From contig CAJMLY010000022.1 in assembly GCA_905214425.1 (NCBI GenBank), forward strand, positions 1 through 31,338: DNA of 31,338 bases, in the 5' to 3' direction. Within the stretch, counting starts at the first letter, position 1, and every line of letters starts with the position of its first letter. Shown here piece after piece: positions 1 through 7,770 of this stretch. This stretch comes from an uncultured bacterium (lineage in GTDB: Bacteria; Actinomycetota; Coriobacteriia; Coriobacteriales; Coriobacteriaceae). The notes under the pieces are model-generated. The model worked only from the letters and a program-made list of their open reading frames with translations, searched no databases and was not told where the DNA came from. A program made the position numbers and the translations under genes.

Positions 1-25
1 GCCCGTGGGTTATACCCTAAGAGCA

Positions 26-48
26 AACCACCCTTTTTAAGGGTGGTT
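26..48. promoter_or_regulatory. Perfect hairpin in the leader of the kinase operon
   Basis: A perfect 10-bp inverted repeat (AACCACCCTT / AAGGGTGGTT) with a 3-nt T loop lies 7 nt before the ribosome site GGAGGAG of the first gene. No T-run follows, so it is a poor intrinsic terminator. It could be the end of an upstream transcript or a leader structure controlling access to the operon. The function is unknown. Confidence 0.4.
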
Positions 49-66
49 CTGATTGGAGGAGAACGC

Positions 67-972
67 ATGCGGCCCGGTGGCACTCAGACAAAGCGCGGCG
101 CCGCGGTGCGCATGCGACGCCGACTGGGCTTGGCGCCGCGGGCGTACGCACTGCTATCGTGCTCGCTGGTGCTGGTCATAGCTGGCGTTTCTGCCTATGG
201 CATGACCGTGCCGTCCATGATGCAGGCGCATGCCGCACGCGAACCGCGCGTGGGGCATGAGGTCAAAAGTGACCTGGGTACCACGACTGGATATGCTTGG
301 GCAAGTGTGGTCGCGCATATTGTGTTTGGCACCGACGATGCGGACGGCGCCGAGGCCCCGGACAACGAAGTCACGCTTGCCAATGGCAAAACCATCGTGC
401 TCACCAACACCAAGATCATCGATCGGTTGTCCAACAATAGCGTGGCGGCAACGGTGAATAAGGTCGAGCAGCAAAAGGAGCAGGACGCCCAGCAGTCCGG
501 AAAGCCCGGTAGCTCGGATACTTCTGGCTCCGGCTCGGATTTATCGAGTTCGGGCGGCGGCTCTGGGGCGGGTTCCTCTACCGGAGGGTCTGGAAACGGC
601 GGCTCGACGGGCGGCAACACTGACAACGATGCAAACTCCGGTGGCCTTTCCGCTGCTGAGGAAGAGAGCATTCACAGTTGGCTTGTGACCAAGTACAACA
701 TGCTCGACGGCTATGTTTCTCGTGCCAATGACGTGGTCTCGACCTATAACTCTACGGGAGATCCCAGGCCGTGCGACAGCCTGGTCGGGGAGATGTTTGT
801 CATTCGAGCTGAGTTCGGTCGTCAGACATTCTCGCCCCGGTCAAAGTGGTATCAGCAGTATGCTAATCTGTGGGGCTGTTACACCAACCTATGCCAATGG
901 GTCGGCCATTACGGCGATGATGACGTCGCGCTCGGTAACTTCAACAATAACGTGGCGGCGCTTGCCCTATGA
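67..972 (+). CDS. Membrane-anchored or secreted Ser/Gly-rich hypothetical protein
   Basis: A 301-residue protein starting at the ATG preceded by GGAGGAG at 55-61; a GTG at 43 is in frame but falls inside a hairpin and lacks a ribosome site. A very basic N-terminus (residues 1-25) is followed by one hydrophobic segment (about 26-46), so it is either a signal anchor or an uncleaved signal peptide. A low-complexity Gly/Ser linker (about 145-195) separates a small N-terminal part from a C-terminal domain (about 196-301) with three cysteines (C236, C271, C276) and many aromatic residues. I do not recognise the family. Its stop overlaps the start of the kinase gene in ATGA, so translation is coupled. 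It may be an extracytoplasmic partner or substrate of that kinase system, but this is inferred from position only. Confidence 0.75.
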   Translation: MRPGGTQTKRGAAVRMRRRLGLAPRAYALLSCSLVLVIAGVSAYGMTVPSMMQAHAAREPRVGHEVKSDLGTTTGYAWASVVAHIVFGTDDADGAEAPDNEVTLANGKTIVLTNTKIIDRLSNNSVAATVNKVEQQKEQDAQQSGKPGSSDTSGSGSDLSSSGGGSGAGSSTGGSGNGGSTGGNTDNDANSGGLSAAEEESIHSWLVTKYNMLDGYVSRANDVVSTYNSTGDPRPCDSLVGEMFVIRAEFGRQTFSPRSKWYQQYANLWGCYTNLCQWVGHYGDDDVALGNFNNNVAALAL

Positions 973-2813
973 TGACCGATCTTGCATCCACCACACCACA
1001 ATCGCTCGGTCGCGATCCCATGGTCGGCCTGCGCCTGGCGCGTGTCGACGGGTTTGAGCCGGCCATTGCGCTCGGTCAGGACGAGCTGCCTGCCTATCTG
1101 CGTCGTTTTACGATGCTGTTTGCCGACGATGCCACCATGCGCCGTGGCGGTATCGGCCGCGTGACGCGTGCCGTCAACGCCCAGGGTGAGGCCGTGGCAC
1201 TCAAGCAGCTCATCTTGCCGACGCGCGATGAGTTTGACGACGATGCCGCCCATGAGTCGCTGGTCGCCAAGTTCAAAGCGGCATTTCGCGAGGAATATGA
1301 ATGCCATCGCGCCCTTTCGGGCCTTAAGGGCTTTCCCCGCCTCTATGGCTGGGGCGAGGTTGACGGTGTGCCTGCAATTGTCATGGAATGGGTCGAGGGC
1401 GAGACGCTCGCCCGCTTGCGCTCGCGACTCGCCGTGGACGATGCCGGACGCCTATCGCCGCTTGTGGCGGCGCGCTTGGGGCGCGACCTGTTCGACCTGC
1501 TCTGCCGTATGAGCCTGGTGGGCGAGGGCTTTGTCCATCGCGATATCTCGCCCGCTAATATTATGGTGCGTACGGCGCGTCTACCGCTTGACCGGCAGCT
1601 TGCCGAGGGCACCTTTGACCTGTGCCTGATCGACTTTGGCTCGTCGCTGGCGCTTGAGCCTGCGTCGGCCGTGGCCGGTACCGGCGGCAAGGCGTCGTTT
1701 ACGGAGCGCTATGCCACGCTGCGTCGCGCGACGGTTGCCTATGCCCCGCCCGAGATGCTCACCGACGATATTCCCGACCTGCGCGCTTTGCGTATGTCGC
1801 CGGCGATCGACGTCTATGCCGCAGCAAGCACGGTTTACGAGCTCATTGCCGGCGCCGCGCCATACGAAGCCGCGCCGAGCACTTCGGGCACCTCGGGTTC
1901 GCGCAAAAAGACGCGCGACATCGCCAGCCCCTACCGTCTCAAGATGGACACGCTGCCCGACTATCCCATTGGTGCCCATGCGCCCGGTTGCGATTTGACT
2001 CAGCTGCTTCGTCGTGAGCCCGATGTGGCGCTCGCTGCGGCCGAGCAGGCCCAGCAGCTGGGGCTTGAGCCGGATTCCGAGGAGCTACGCGATGCGCTGG
2101 CGTTTGTCGATGCCCAGCTGTTCGACGTGGTGATGGCCTGTCTGTCCAGCCATCAAAAAGATCGTCCCGAGCCGGCGGCGGTCGAGGCGGCGCTCTCGGC
2201 GTTTTGTGACCACTATGCGCAAAATGTCGGTCGTTCGCTCCGCGGCGAGCCGCTCACGCCGTGCCCCATGGATGCGTCTGGCCGCGCGGTTCGTCGCGCG
2301 CTGATGGTCGGCGCGACGGTCGTCTGTGGCGTGGTTTGGGCTGTGGTCGTGGTTTCGGCCGCGCTGCTGGCGTCGGGCGCTCGCGTGACGGCGACTTTGG
2401 GATCGCTCGTGTGGTCTGGGTCGCTACCGGGTATTATTGCCGCACTGGCGTTGGCGCTGCCAGGCATAGCCGGCGTTGCCGCGGGGGCACTTGCGCGCGA
2501 TCGGCGCTCGGGCTTCCTGCAGGGTGTGCTTGCGCTTTCTGCCTGCGAGGTTCCGGTGCTGGTTGTGGCTGCATGTAGCGTATTTTCCCAACGCGCCGTG
2601 ATGGGCGGCCTTGTTGCCGCTCTGGTTGCAACCTATACGCTTACGTGGTTTTTGCTTGTGATGGGCTTTGCCTTTGAACTTCCCGTTTCGGCACCGCGAC
2701 GCACAAAAGCCCAGATGGCGACTCCGCTTGCCGGTGGAGCCGCAGCTGTCCGTACTTTTGGCGGACCTGTCGAAGTATCGTCCGATTCTATTTCTACGAC
2801 CAAGGAGGCCTAG
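969..2813 (+). CDS. Serine/threonine protein kinase with C-terminal membrane domain
   Basis: A 614-residue Hanks-type kinase. The N-terminal half holds a glycine-rich loop near 60-66, the ATP-anchoring lysine in VALK (K79), the catalytic loop HRDISPANIM (H190, D192, N197), the metal-binding DFG (222-224) and an APPE motif (about 259-262), so it should be active. Residues about 440-580 hold four hydrophobic segments, which place the kinase domain in the cytoplasm on a membrane anchor; no PASTA repeats are visible. It overlaps the upstream gene by 4 nt, and the FHA gene starts 3 nt after its stop with a ribosome site (AAGGAGG, 2802-2808) inside its own last codons. The FHA protein is therefore a likely phospho-threonine reader or substrate. 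The target proteins cannot be told from the sequence. Confidence 0.9.
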   Translation: MMTDLASTTPQSLGRDPMVGLRLARVDGFEPAIALGQDELPAYLRRFTMLFADDATMRRGGIGRVTRAVNAQGEAVALKQLILPTRDEFDDDAAHESLVAKFKAAFREEYECHRALSGLKGFPRLYGWGEVDGVPAIVMEWVEGETLARLRSRLAVDDAGRLSPLVAARLGRDLFDLLCRMSLVGEGFVHRDISPANIMVRTARLPLDRQLAEGTFDLCLIDFGSSLALEPASAVAGTGGKASFTERYATLRRATVAYAPPEMLTDDIPDLRALRMSPAIDVYAAASTVYELIAGAAPYEAAPSTSGTSGSRKKTRDIASPYRLKMDTLPDYPIGAHAPGCDLTQLLRREPDVALAAAEQAQQLGLEPDSEELRDALAFVDAQLFDVVMACLSSHQKDRPEPAAVEAALSAFCDHYAQNVGRSLRGEPLTPCPMDASGRAVRRALMVGATVVCGVVWAVVVVSAALLASGARVTATLGSLVWSGSLPGIIAALALALPGIAGVAAGALARDRRSGFLQGVLALSACEVPVLVVAACSVFSQRAVMGGLVAALVATYTLTWFLLVMGFAFELPVSAPRRTKAQMATPLAGGAAAVRTFGGPVEVSSDSISTTKEA

Positions 2814-2816
2814 GTC

Positions 2817-3755
2817 ATGGCATCTCAAGTTGAGCTCACCCCATGCGGGGCCATGTTTGACATCTTTAAGCGCGCAGCGCATCTGAGCCATATCGAGCTG
2901 TGCGGCTTGGTGCTTTCGTCCCGTCCGCTCGCCGACGGCCGCAGCCCGCAGAGCCGAGCCGCCGATCGCTCTTGGGTTTCCCGCTTTATCGTTCGCGCGC
3001 CGGTCGGCACGCTTCAGCAGCGCTACTTTGCCGAATACGGTACCTCGGCTGCGCGTATTATGTCGCAACTGGCCCTGCGCCAGCGCAATCCCATGGACTC
3101 CACGGCTGTGATCAATATGGTGTGCGGTCCTGCAGGTGAACCGATGGTACGCGCGCTCGAAGAGTGCCACCAGGACACGAATCTCTATCGCAACGCGCTC
3201 GATCGCCTGTCCCAGGCGGCGGAACTCATGCCCGCCGAGCGCGCCGAGGCCGTGCTGGTGCTGTTTGTCGCCGTCGGTTGTTCGGCGGATGTGCGGTCCT
3301 CGGTGAACTATGCCATCGACTACGCACACGCGACCTGTGGCGGAGGCACATCCACGCCGCGTTCGCTTGGCATGTCGCTGACTGCGGGCGAACGCGAACC
3401 CGCCCCGGCGCACCCTTTGGGCTTGCTGCGCGTGCAAAACAGTTTTGTCGTGAGCGCCCCGCGCTGGATTCAGCCGAGTGAGCAGGGTGTTGAGATTGGC
3501 GCGCTGGCCACTGGTGAGGGCGATATTACCGACGTCGGCGACGATGTCTCGGCCCGCCATGCCCATATCTGGTGCGATGCTCAAAATATCTGGCACGTCG
3601 AGGACTTGTCGTCCACCAACGGAACCGTGGTGGTAAACGGGGCCACGCGCGTTTGCATTCAGGTCGAGCCCGGCCGTTCCGCCCAGCTCAATCCCGGCGA
3701 CGAGCTCAAGCTCGGCGAATCCACTACCTATGCCATCCTCTTCGGTGCCCTCTAG
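2817..3755 (+). CDS. FHA-domain protein
   Basis: A 312-residue protein. The C-terminal part (about 201-312) is a forkhead-associated domain: GVEIGAL (224-230), SARHAHIW (245-252) and EDLSSTNGT (262-270) correspond to the phospho-threonine-binding loops of the family. The N-terminal 190 residues are mostly helical and unrecognised. FHA domains bind phosphothreonine peptides, so with the kinase just upstream this is probably the reader or a substrate of a kinase relay. The start ATG is set by AAGGAGG at 2802-2808. The last 369 bp (3387-3755) recur as a diverged copy at 10057-10425, about 88% identical at protein level over the FHA domain. The gene is followed directly by a REP-like repeat and then by the AT-rich island. 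Confidence 0.9.
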   Translation: MASQVELTPCGAMFDIFKRAAHLSHIELCGLVLSSRPLADGRSPQSRAADRSWVSRFIVRAPVGTLQQRYFAEYGTSAARIMSQLALRQRNPMDSTAVINMVCGPAGEPMVRALEECHQDTNLYRNALDRLSQAAELMPAERAEAVLVLFVAVGCSADVRSSVNYAIDYAHATCGGGTSTPRSLGMSLTAGEREPAPAHPLGLLRVQNSFVVSAPRWIQPSEQGVEIGALATGEGDITDVGDDVSARHAHIWCDAQNIWHVEDLSSTNGTVVVNGATRVCIQVEPGRSAQLNPGDELKLGESTTYAILFGAL

Positions 3756-3803
3756 CCGGCAGTTAAGGACGTTCCTTTTCTGCCGGCACTTGGGGACACT
3801 CCT
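3755..3803. repeat. REP-like intergenic repeat (GGCACTTGGGGAC type)
   Basis: Starting at the FHA stop codon, the sequence holds two short half-units, GCCGGCAGTTAAGGAC and GCCGGCACTTGGGGAC, each followed by an NNTCC tail. The same half-units, in the other order, recur near 25054-25100 and 31011-31060. No ORF explains it. It belongs to the dispersed repeat family of this window. Confidence 0.7.
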
Positions 3804-4055
3804 CGGCGCGCCAGAGCCGGTCGCCTGGGGATGGAGAGGCCATTTTGGCCCTTGGCGGTCAGTCGGGGCGAAACTAGAAGATCTTTCCGATTCGCGGCTG
3901 TTCATGCTTGTAGAGCATCTAAAACAATAGGATGTTATTCTGGAATATGCCGGGTGCGTGAACTTGCCTGTCTTAGCCTTAATAAGGTATAGGGGAGTTT
4001 GGCTCAGGGGTTCCGTGTTGTTCTTCAGCGCAGTATTGTGGGACAGATTTGCTGA
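3804..4055. other. Gene-free junction at left end of island
   Basis: About 250 bp with no convincing gene. The short open frames have no ribosome site and no family resemblance. Base composition shifts from GC-rich to AT-richer around 3890-4000, marking the left border of the accessory island. Confidence 0.5.
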
Positions 4056-4705
4056 GATTGGCGCCTTACACCGCAGAGCGCACGGAAGGCTCTCGATTTG
4101 TGTTCTGGCCCCAGAATACAGGGCCTGATACTTACCAACTGTGGCATGGATGTAACATCTGTAGAAATCAACCCTTTTGTTGTCGACCTTTGTAAGAAAA
4201 ACACTGCCATCAACTCTTTGGATGACGAAACTAGGGTGCTTGAGGGGAGCCTTTACTCCCCTCTGAGAGATGACTCATGTTTTTCGCTTGTCGTTGTGAA
4301 TCCTCCGTTACTGCCGATTCCGGATGAGATTCCTTATCCCTTCGTTTGAGATGGAGGACAATCGGGTCTGGATAAAACACTTCGTATTCTTAAGGGTGGT
4401 GATACGCATTTAGAGAAAAACGGTAAATACTGCTAATAGGGGTGACGACGATGGTGCGGGGGCGACCCGCGATGCTCTCATCAATACGTCGGATACTTGG
4501 GAAATCAGGTCTAGATGCATGTATGATGATGCTGTGTGGCTATTCAATTAATCCGCGTTCCGAATGGGTGCAGGGTATAGCTGCGACATCGTATGCTTTT
4601 GACCCGGCGCGATACTCAGATATTTCTGAGGCGGTTGACGAAGTTTATACGCACTATGCCGCGCAAGGCGTTTCGGAAGTTTGCACATCTACGTTACGGG
4701 CTTAG
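4056..4705 (+). pseudogene. Decayed class I SAM-dependent methyltransferase
   Basis: The frame at 4056-4349 encodes a Rossmann methyltransferase core: ALDLCSGPRIQG (the SAM-binding motif I, with an irregular Pro), an acidic VEINP motif about 25 residues later, and VVNPPLLPIP, the NPP-type catalytic motif of HemK/MTS-like enzymes. An in-frame TGA at 4347-4349 replaces what is normally a Gly codon after PYPFV, and the reading continues DGGQSGLD past it. The C-terminal portion resumes in another frame at about 4442-4705 (SGLDACMMMLCGYSIN). With a premature stop, a frameshift and no proper start, this is a dead gene. The target is unknown; it may once have been a tailoring enzyme of the neighbouring peptide system, which is speculative. 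Confidence 0.7.
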
Positions 4706-5020
4706 GTTTCTTCAAGCGAGCAGGCCGGTTGCGTTATTTCGAGCGATTTTTCTAGTCTAGACGACAAAAGGCAAAGGATTTGATGGGTATAAAACGCGGA
4801 CGTTTGTGGGCGGATGCTCAAATCTATTGTGGCAATCGGGCGGTTGAAAAAGATATTTCAACCGCCCGATTGCCAGGTTCGTCGGAGGAGATGTCCGATT
4901 CCGACTCTCTTGTAGGAAGAGCTTGAGATCGTATTGGCCCAAGGCAATCTTAAAGCAGTCTCATTGGCAAATCTTCGCTCCTGTTGTGTTGAGGTGTAAG
5001 GTATCAGTGATTGATGTTTT
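4706..5020. other. Gene-free spacer with a perfect inverted repeat
   Basis: No gene is visible between the methyltransferase remnant and the ABC transporter. The notable content is the inverted repeat at 4831-4874, listed separately. I see no canonical promoter hexamers for the transporter, and only a weak ribosome-site candidate (TAAGG near 4997). Confidence 0.5.
4831..4874. repeat. Perfect 19-bp inverted repeat
   Basis: Left arm 4831-4849 and right arm 4856-4874 are exact reverse complements (beginning GGCAATCGGGCGG) around the 6-nt loop AAGATA. Neither flank has a T-run, so it is not a standard terminator. It could be the remnant of a small mobile element, an operator, or a transcript structure upstream of the transporter. 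Confidence 0.8.
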
Positions 5021-6676
5021 GTGGCGGGTAGATTGGGGCCTTCCTTGATTCGATGCGTTCTCTCGAGGTTCATCAGAGCAAAAGGGGCTTTCGTCTTCAT
5101 TGCTATCACGGTGATTGGAACCGCTCTCTCCTATGCCATGCCATACGTGAACGGGAAATTCTTAGATTTTCTTCTCGGTAACCGCAGCGAAAGAGACGCC
5201 GTACTCTTCGCGCTCCTGGTTGCGTCAATAGGAGTTTTCTCCACCCTCTTTACTTATTTTGCAGGAACACTTTCCATTCGCATAACCACGAGACTTTCCT
5301 TTGATCTTCTCAGGGAGGCCGTCTTGCGTTTTGAAAGAGACGATTACTTGGTGAGTCGGACCATCGATCCAGCCTATACAACGCAACGGATTATTTCCGA
5401 CTCCAGCGTGGTCTCATCCTTCGTTTTGGCGAATTTTATCAGTGCGCCGCTGTCCATTGTAGCCATTCCCATCGTATTGCTTATCATATGGTCAATTGAT
5501 TCAACTCTCGCGGTGTTTTCCATCATTCTCCTCATCGTGTATTTCTGTGTAATTACTGGGTTGAGGAAACTTTTGTATAGGGTCACGTATGAGAAGAAAG
5601 AGGCGGACAGCGCCTTTTACGCCGCAATTGCATCGCAGCTTAATCAGATTCTCAACATTCAACTGACATCTTCGTACGGCAAGAGCGAACAAGCGCTCGA
5701 CGCTGGGTTTAAGAGCTATTTTCCCAAAGTTTTGCGCTCCGGAAAGCTATCATATTCTCTGACATCGCTCGATGGTCTTTTCGCAGCGTTGTTTCAAGCG
5801 GTGATACTTGTTGTTTCCGGAGTACGAATCATTAACGGAACTATGTCAATAGGCGAGTACACTATCATCGGTACATACTTCGCGGTTCTCTTTAAGACTT
5901 TGAAAAGTATGATGTCATTGTTCAAATCCTATCAAGATGCCAAAGCATCATGGGATAGGACGGCTATCGCGACGAGAGAAAAGGAGAGATCGGGGTGGAA
6001 TCGGACCGATTTAGCTAAACTCGATGAAATAAATGACATTTCGGTATCTGATTTGGAATTCTCGGTTGCCCTTCCAGACGGATCTGTCCGAGAGGTCCTC
6101 GGCGGGTTTTCTTTCAAGTTTTCCGGTCCTGGTACATATTGCATAGTTGGGGAAAACGGAAGAGGCAAGACGTCACTTCTTTACTTGATGCTCGGGCTAT
6201 ACTCATCGAAAGGCAAAGTAAAATACAACGGCGTGCCAATCGAAGAATGCGACTTGGATTACATACGTGCGAGAGAGATATCGTGCTGCCCACAGTCGTG
6301 CTTCGCGCCGGACGAAACGGTGAAAGAGCTGTTAGAGTATTTCGACACGCCCTTTTCTTCCTATCACCGGGGTGTAGATGGCCTACTTTCGCTGGAAAAC
6401 AGCGTGAAGGAGTTGCTCGGGAAACGTTGCTCCGCGCTTTCGGGCGGTGAGCTGCGCCGAGTGTACTTATGGTCGGCGATTTCACGCAAGTCGTCAGTTT
6501 TGGTACTCGACGAGCCCACGACTGGGTTAGACGCTGTAAGCCGCGCCGAGCTTGCGGCCTATGTTAAGCGCAACAAGCAAAGCCAGCTGATCATCATTGT
6601 CTCTCACGATGACGAGATGGTCGGCGCGGTAGAAGGGGTAGTGGATTTAGGCAGCATGTACCGGGGTAAATGCTGA
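5021..6676 (+). CDS. ABC exporter (fused membrane and ATPase domains)
   Basis: A 551-residue half-transporter. The N-terminal part (about 1-315) has about six hydrophobic segments typical of exporter membrane domains. The ATPase domain follows with Walker A GENGRGKT (377-384, K383), signature LSGGE (473-477), Walker B LVLDEP with D497 and E498, and the H-loop histidine H529, so it should hydrolyse ATP. It lacks an N-terminal C39 peptidase domain, so it would not itself cleave a leader. A GTG at 5021 gives the longest form but has no good ribosome site; the true start may lie a few codons downstream. It faces the minus-strand radical-SAM/precursor operon, and in this family it is a plausible peptide exporter or self-protection pump. 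That role is inferred from location. Confidence 0.85.
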   Translation: MAGRLGPSLIRCVLSRFIRAKGAFVFIAITVIGTALSYAMPYVNGKFLDFLLGNRSERDAVLFALLVASIGVFSTLFTYFAGTLSIRITTRLSFDLLREAVLRFERDDYLVSRTIDPAYTTQRIISDSSVVSSFVLANFISAPLSIVAIPIVLLIIWSIDSTLAVFSIILLIVYFCVITGLRKLLYRVTYEKKEADSAFYAAIASQLNQILNIQLTSSYGKSEQALDAGFKSYFPKVLRSGKLSYSLTSLDGLFAALFQAVILVVSGVRIINGTMSIGEYTIIGTYFAVLFKTLKSMMSLFKSYQDAKASWDRTAIATREKERSGWNRTDLAKLDEINDISVSDLEFSVALPDGSVREVLGGFSFKFSGPGTYCIVGENGRGKTSLLYLMLGLYSSKGKVKYNGVPIEECDLDYIRAREISCCPQSCFAPDETVKELLEYFDTPFSSYHRGVDGLLSLENSVKELLGKRCSALSGGELRRVYLWSAISRKSSVLVLDEPTTGLDAVSRAELAAYVKRNKQSQLIIIVSHDDEMVGAVEGVVDLGSMYRGKC

Positions 6677-7044
6677 CAAGTGTAGTGCTACCCAACTGAC
6701 AGAGATAACAAAAAAGCGATGCAGATGCACGTAGCATTCAGTCGGTTCGGACTCGGTGCCTTCACGCCATCGCAACGCTTTCAGATATAGTTCTCATTCT
6801 CTTACTAAAGGAAACTTTAGTCTACGTTGTCTTGTCGAGACAGAGGTGAAGCGAAGTGTTGTCGCGACGTATCTTATTCCAGGTGGCTCAGTATCATCGT
6901 GAGAATCACACCAAAGTGTACTTACAATTCTCGTGTCCCACGGACAACATGAGCTGAGCATTGAGGTTCCACCCTTTGCTGCAACTACACGGGGTTGGAC
7001 GGCAATGAATATGCCGGGCCGCATGCCACGCGCAGCGGGGGTCC
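6677..7044. other. Non-coding stretch before the transposase stub
   Basis: No gene is seen. It contains a perfect 7-bp hairpin with a GAAA tetraloop (ACTAAAG GAAA CTTTAGT, 6804-6821). Since an IS110-type transposase start lies at 7045, this may be the former left-end non-coding region of that element, the place where IS110 elements encode their guide (bridge) RNA. The assignment to an RNA is speculative. Confidence 0.4.
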
Positions 7045-7170
7045 ATGCCCCAGTATGTTGCCTACAGCAGCCTCGATGTCCACGCACACATCATCTCTGC
7101 CTTCGTGTTCAATCCGTTTGCCGGAGAGTGCGAGGGTTACAAGGCCGTAGAATACGAGCCGAACAAATGA
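7045..7170 (+). pseudogene. N-terminal stub of an IS110-family transposase
   Basis: A 41-codon frame starting at ATG 7045 reads MPQYVAYSSLDVHAHIISAF and continues to a TGA. The DVH followed by an I-S-hydrophobic strand is characteristic of the start of IS110 transposases, where this Asp is the first residue of the DEDD catalytic site. The remaining roughly 300 or more residues are absent, and hairpins and unrelated sequence follow at once. This is an insertion-sequence relic. Confidence 0.55.
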
Positions 7171-7225
7171 AATGCGGTATCGACGCATAGGATTAAACTG
7201 ACGATTGCTTTGCACCGAAAATACG

Positions 7226-7256
7226 CCCGGAAAGCCGCTATGGGTGGCGGCCCGGG
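7226..7256. terminator. GC-rich hairpin (possible terminator)
   Basis: Nested stems CCCGG/CCGGG and GCCGC/GCGGC enclose an 8-nt loop, followed on the + strand by TTAAATT. This is a plausible weak terminator for the transposase side or a stop for readthrough from the ABC gene. Confidence 0.35.
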
Positions 7257-7268
7257 TTAAATTGAGAG

Positions 7269-7310
7269 GCCCGTCCGATCACTTTCATGTGACGAACGGT
7301 CGGGCTTCTT
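7269..7310. terminator. Probable terminator between convergent ABC and RiPP operons
   Basis: Arms GCCCGTCCG (7269-7277) and CGGTCGGGC (7297-7305) form a 9-bp stem with one mismatch, extended internally by TCAC/GTGA, and are followed on the + strand by TTCTT. On the minus strand it lies about 65 bp past the last gene of the RiPP operon, so it could end transcription from both sides. Confidence 0.6.
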
Positions 7311-7373
7311 ATTCCACTTGCCAATGCTCGGCTCATATTGGAAGAAAGCTACGCTAATGTTTGCGTGATACTC

Positions 7374-7481
7374 CTATTTTTTCCGAAGAAAGAATCGGAT
7401 AATGAAGAATAACAATAAAAAAGGTGCCAGATATAAAGCAAGTACAAAGGTTAATCCAACGAGACCTTGCAATAATGGCAT
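7374..7481 (-). CDS. Membrane microprotein (35 aa) of the RiPP operon
   Basis: Reading the minus strand, ATG at 7481 is preceded by a strong ribosome site (GGGAGGAG, 4 nt away) and opens 35 codons ending in TAG at 7374. The product starts MPLLQGLVGL and is almost entirely hydrophobic up to a basic end (FFLRKK), so it is one transmembrane helix with a cytoplasmic positive tail. It lies 79 bp after the second precursor gene and before the terminator-like hairpin. Possible roles are immunity, an export partner, or a housekeeping microprotein unrelated to the peptides; the sequence cannot decide. It matches no family I know. Confidence 0.6.
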   Translation of the reverse strand: MPLLQGLVGLTFVLALYLAPFLLLFFIIRFFLRKK

Positions 7482-7560
7482 AACTCCTCCCAGACACGAG
7501 ATTTTGGTATTTGTCCCCATCTTATTTTGAATTGGACCAAATAGTTCCTAGACACAAAAA

Positions 7561-7740
7561 CTACTCGTCAACTGGATCGCACCAATCTGCTGGCAAAACA
7601 CAGCTTGATTCTTTATCGACATAGCACCAATCCGCAACAGGGCACTCGGCGATGTCGTAAAAATTGCATATATCAACTCCAAGACAACAAGGCTCAACGG
7701 GAGTATGTTCATTTGAACCAACAGGATGGATATGCTTCAT
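7561..7740 (-). CDS. Cys/Asp-rich RiPP precursor peptide 2 (59 aa)
   Basis: ATG at 7740 follows AGGAG with 5-nt spacing; the frame ends in TAG at 7561. The 59-residue peptide begins MKHIHPVGSN and has seven cysteines (C18, C19, C25, C33, C39, C47, C54) in an acidic, aromatic core. It aligns with precursor 1: same leader start, shared LG..DIC..YD, then C..D.C, then SC or IC, then D.C. Four cysteines sit in Cys-X3-Asp units (C19-D23, C25-D29, C33-D37, C54-D58). Paralogy, small size and position beside a six-cysteine-type SPASM radical-SAM enzyme identify it as that enzyme's likely substrate. In ranthipeptides, such Asp residues can be thioether acceptors at non-alpha carbons. Leader removal and activity are unknown. 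Confidence 0.8.
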   Translation of the reverse strand: MKHIHPVGSNEHTPVEPCCLGVDICNFYDIAECPVADWCYVDKESSCVLPADWCDPVDE

Positions 7741-7770
7741 AACAGCTCCTCACCTTAATCCAATTAGAGA

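Noticed and set aside
3730..3930. Short + frame beginning in the FHA gene end
   Set aside because: It is formed by the REP-like repeat and junction DNA, with no start signal.
6794..7087. Minus-strand frame of 97 codons with many Arg and Cys
   Set aside because: It has no ribosome site and no recognisable fold, and it overlaps the transposase stub and its non-coding end.
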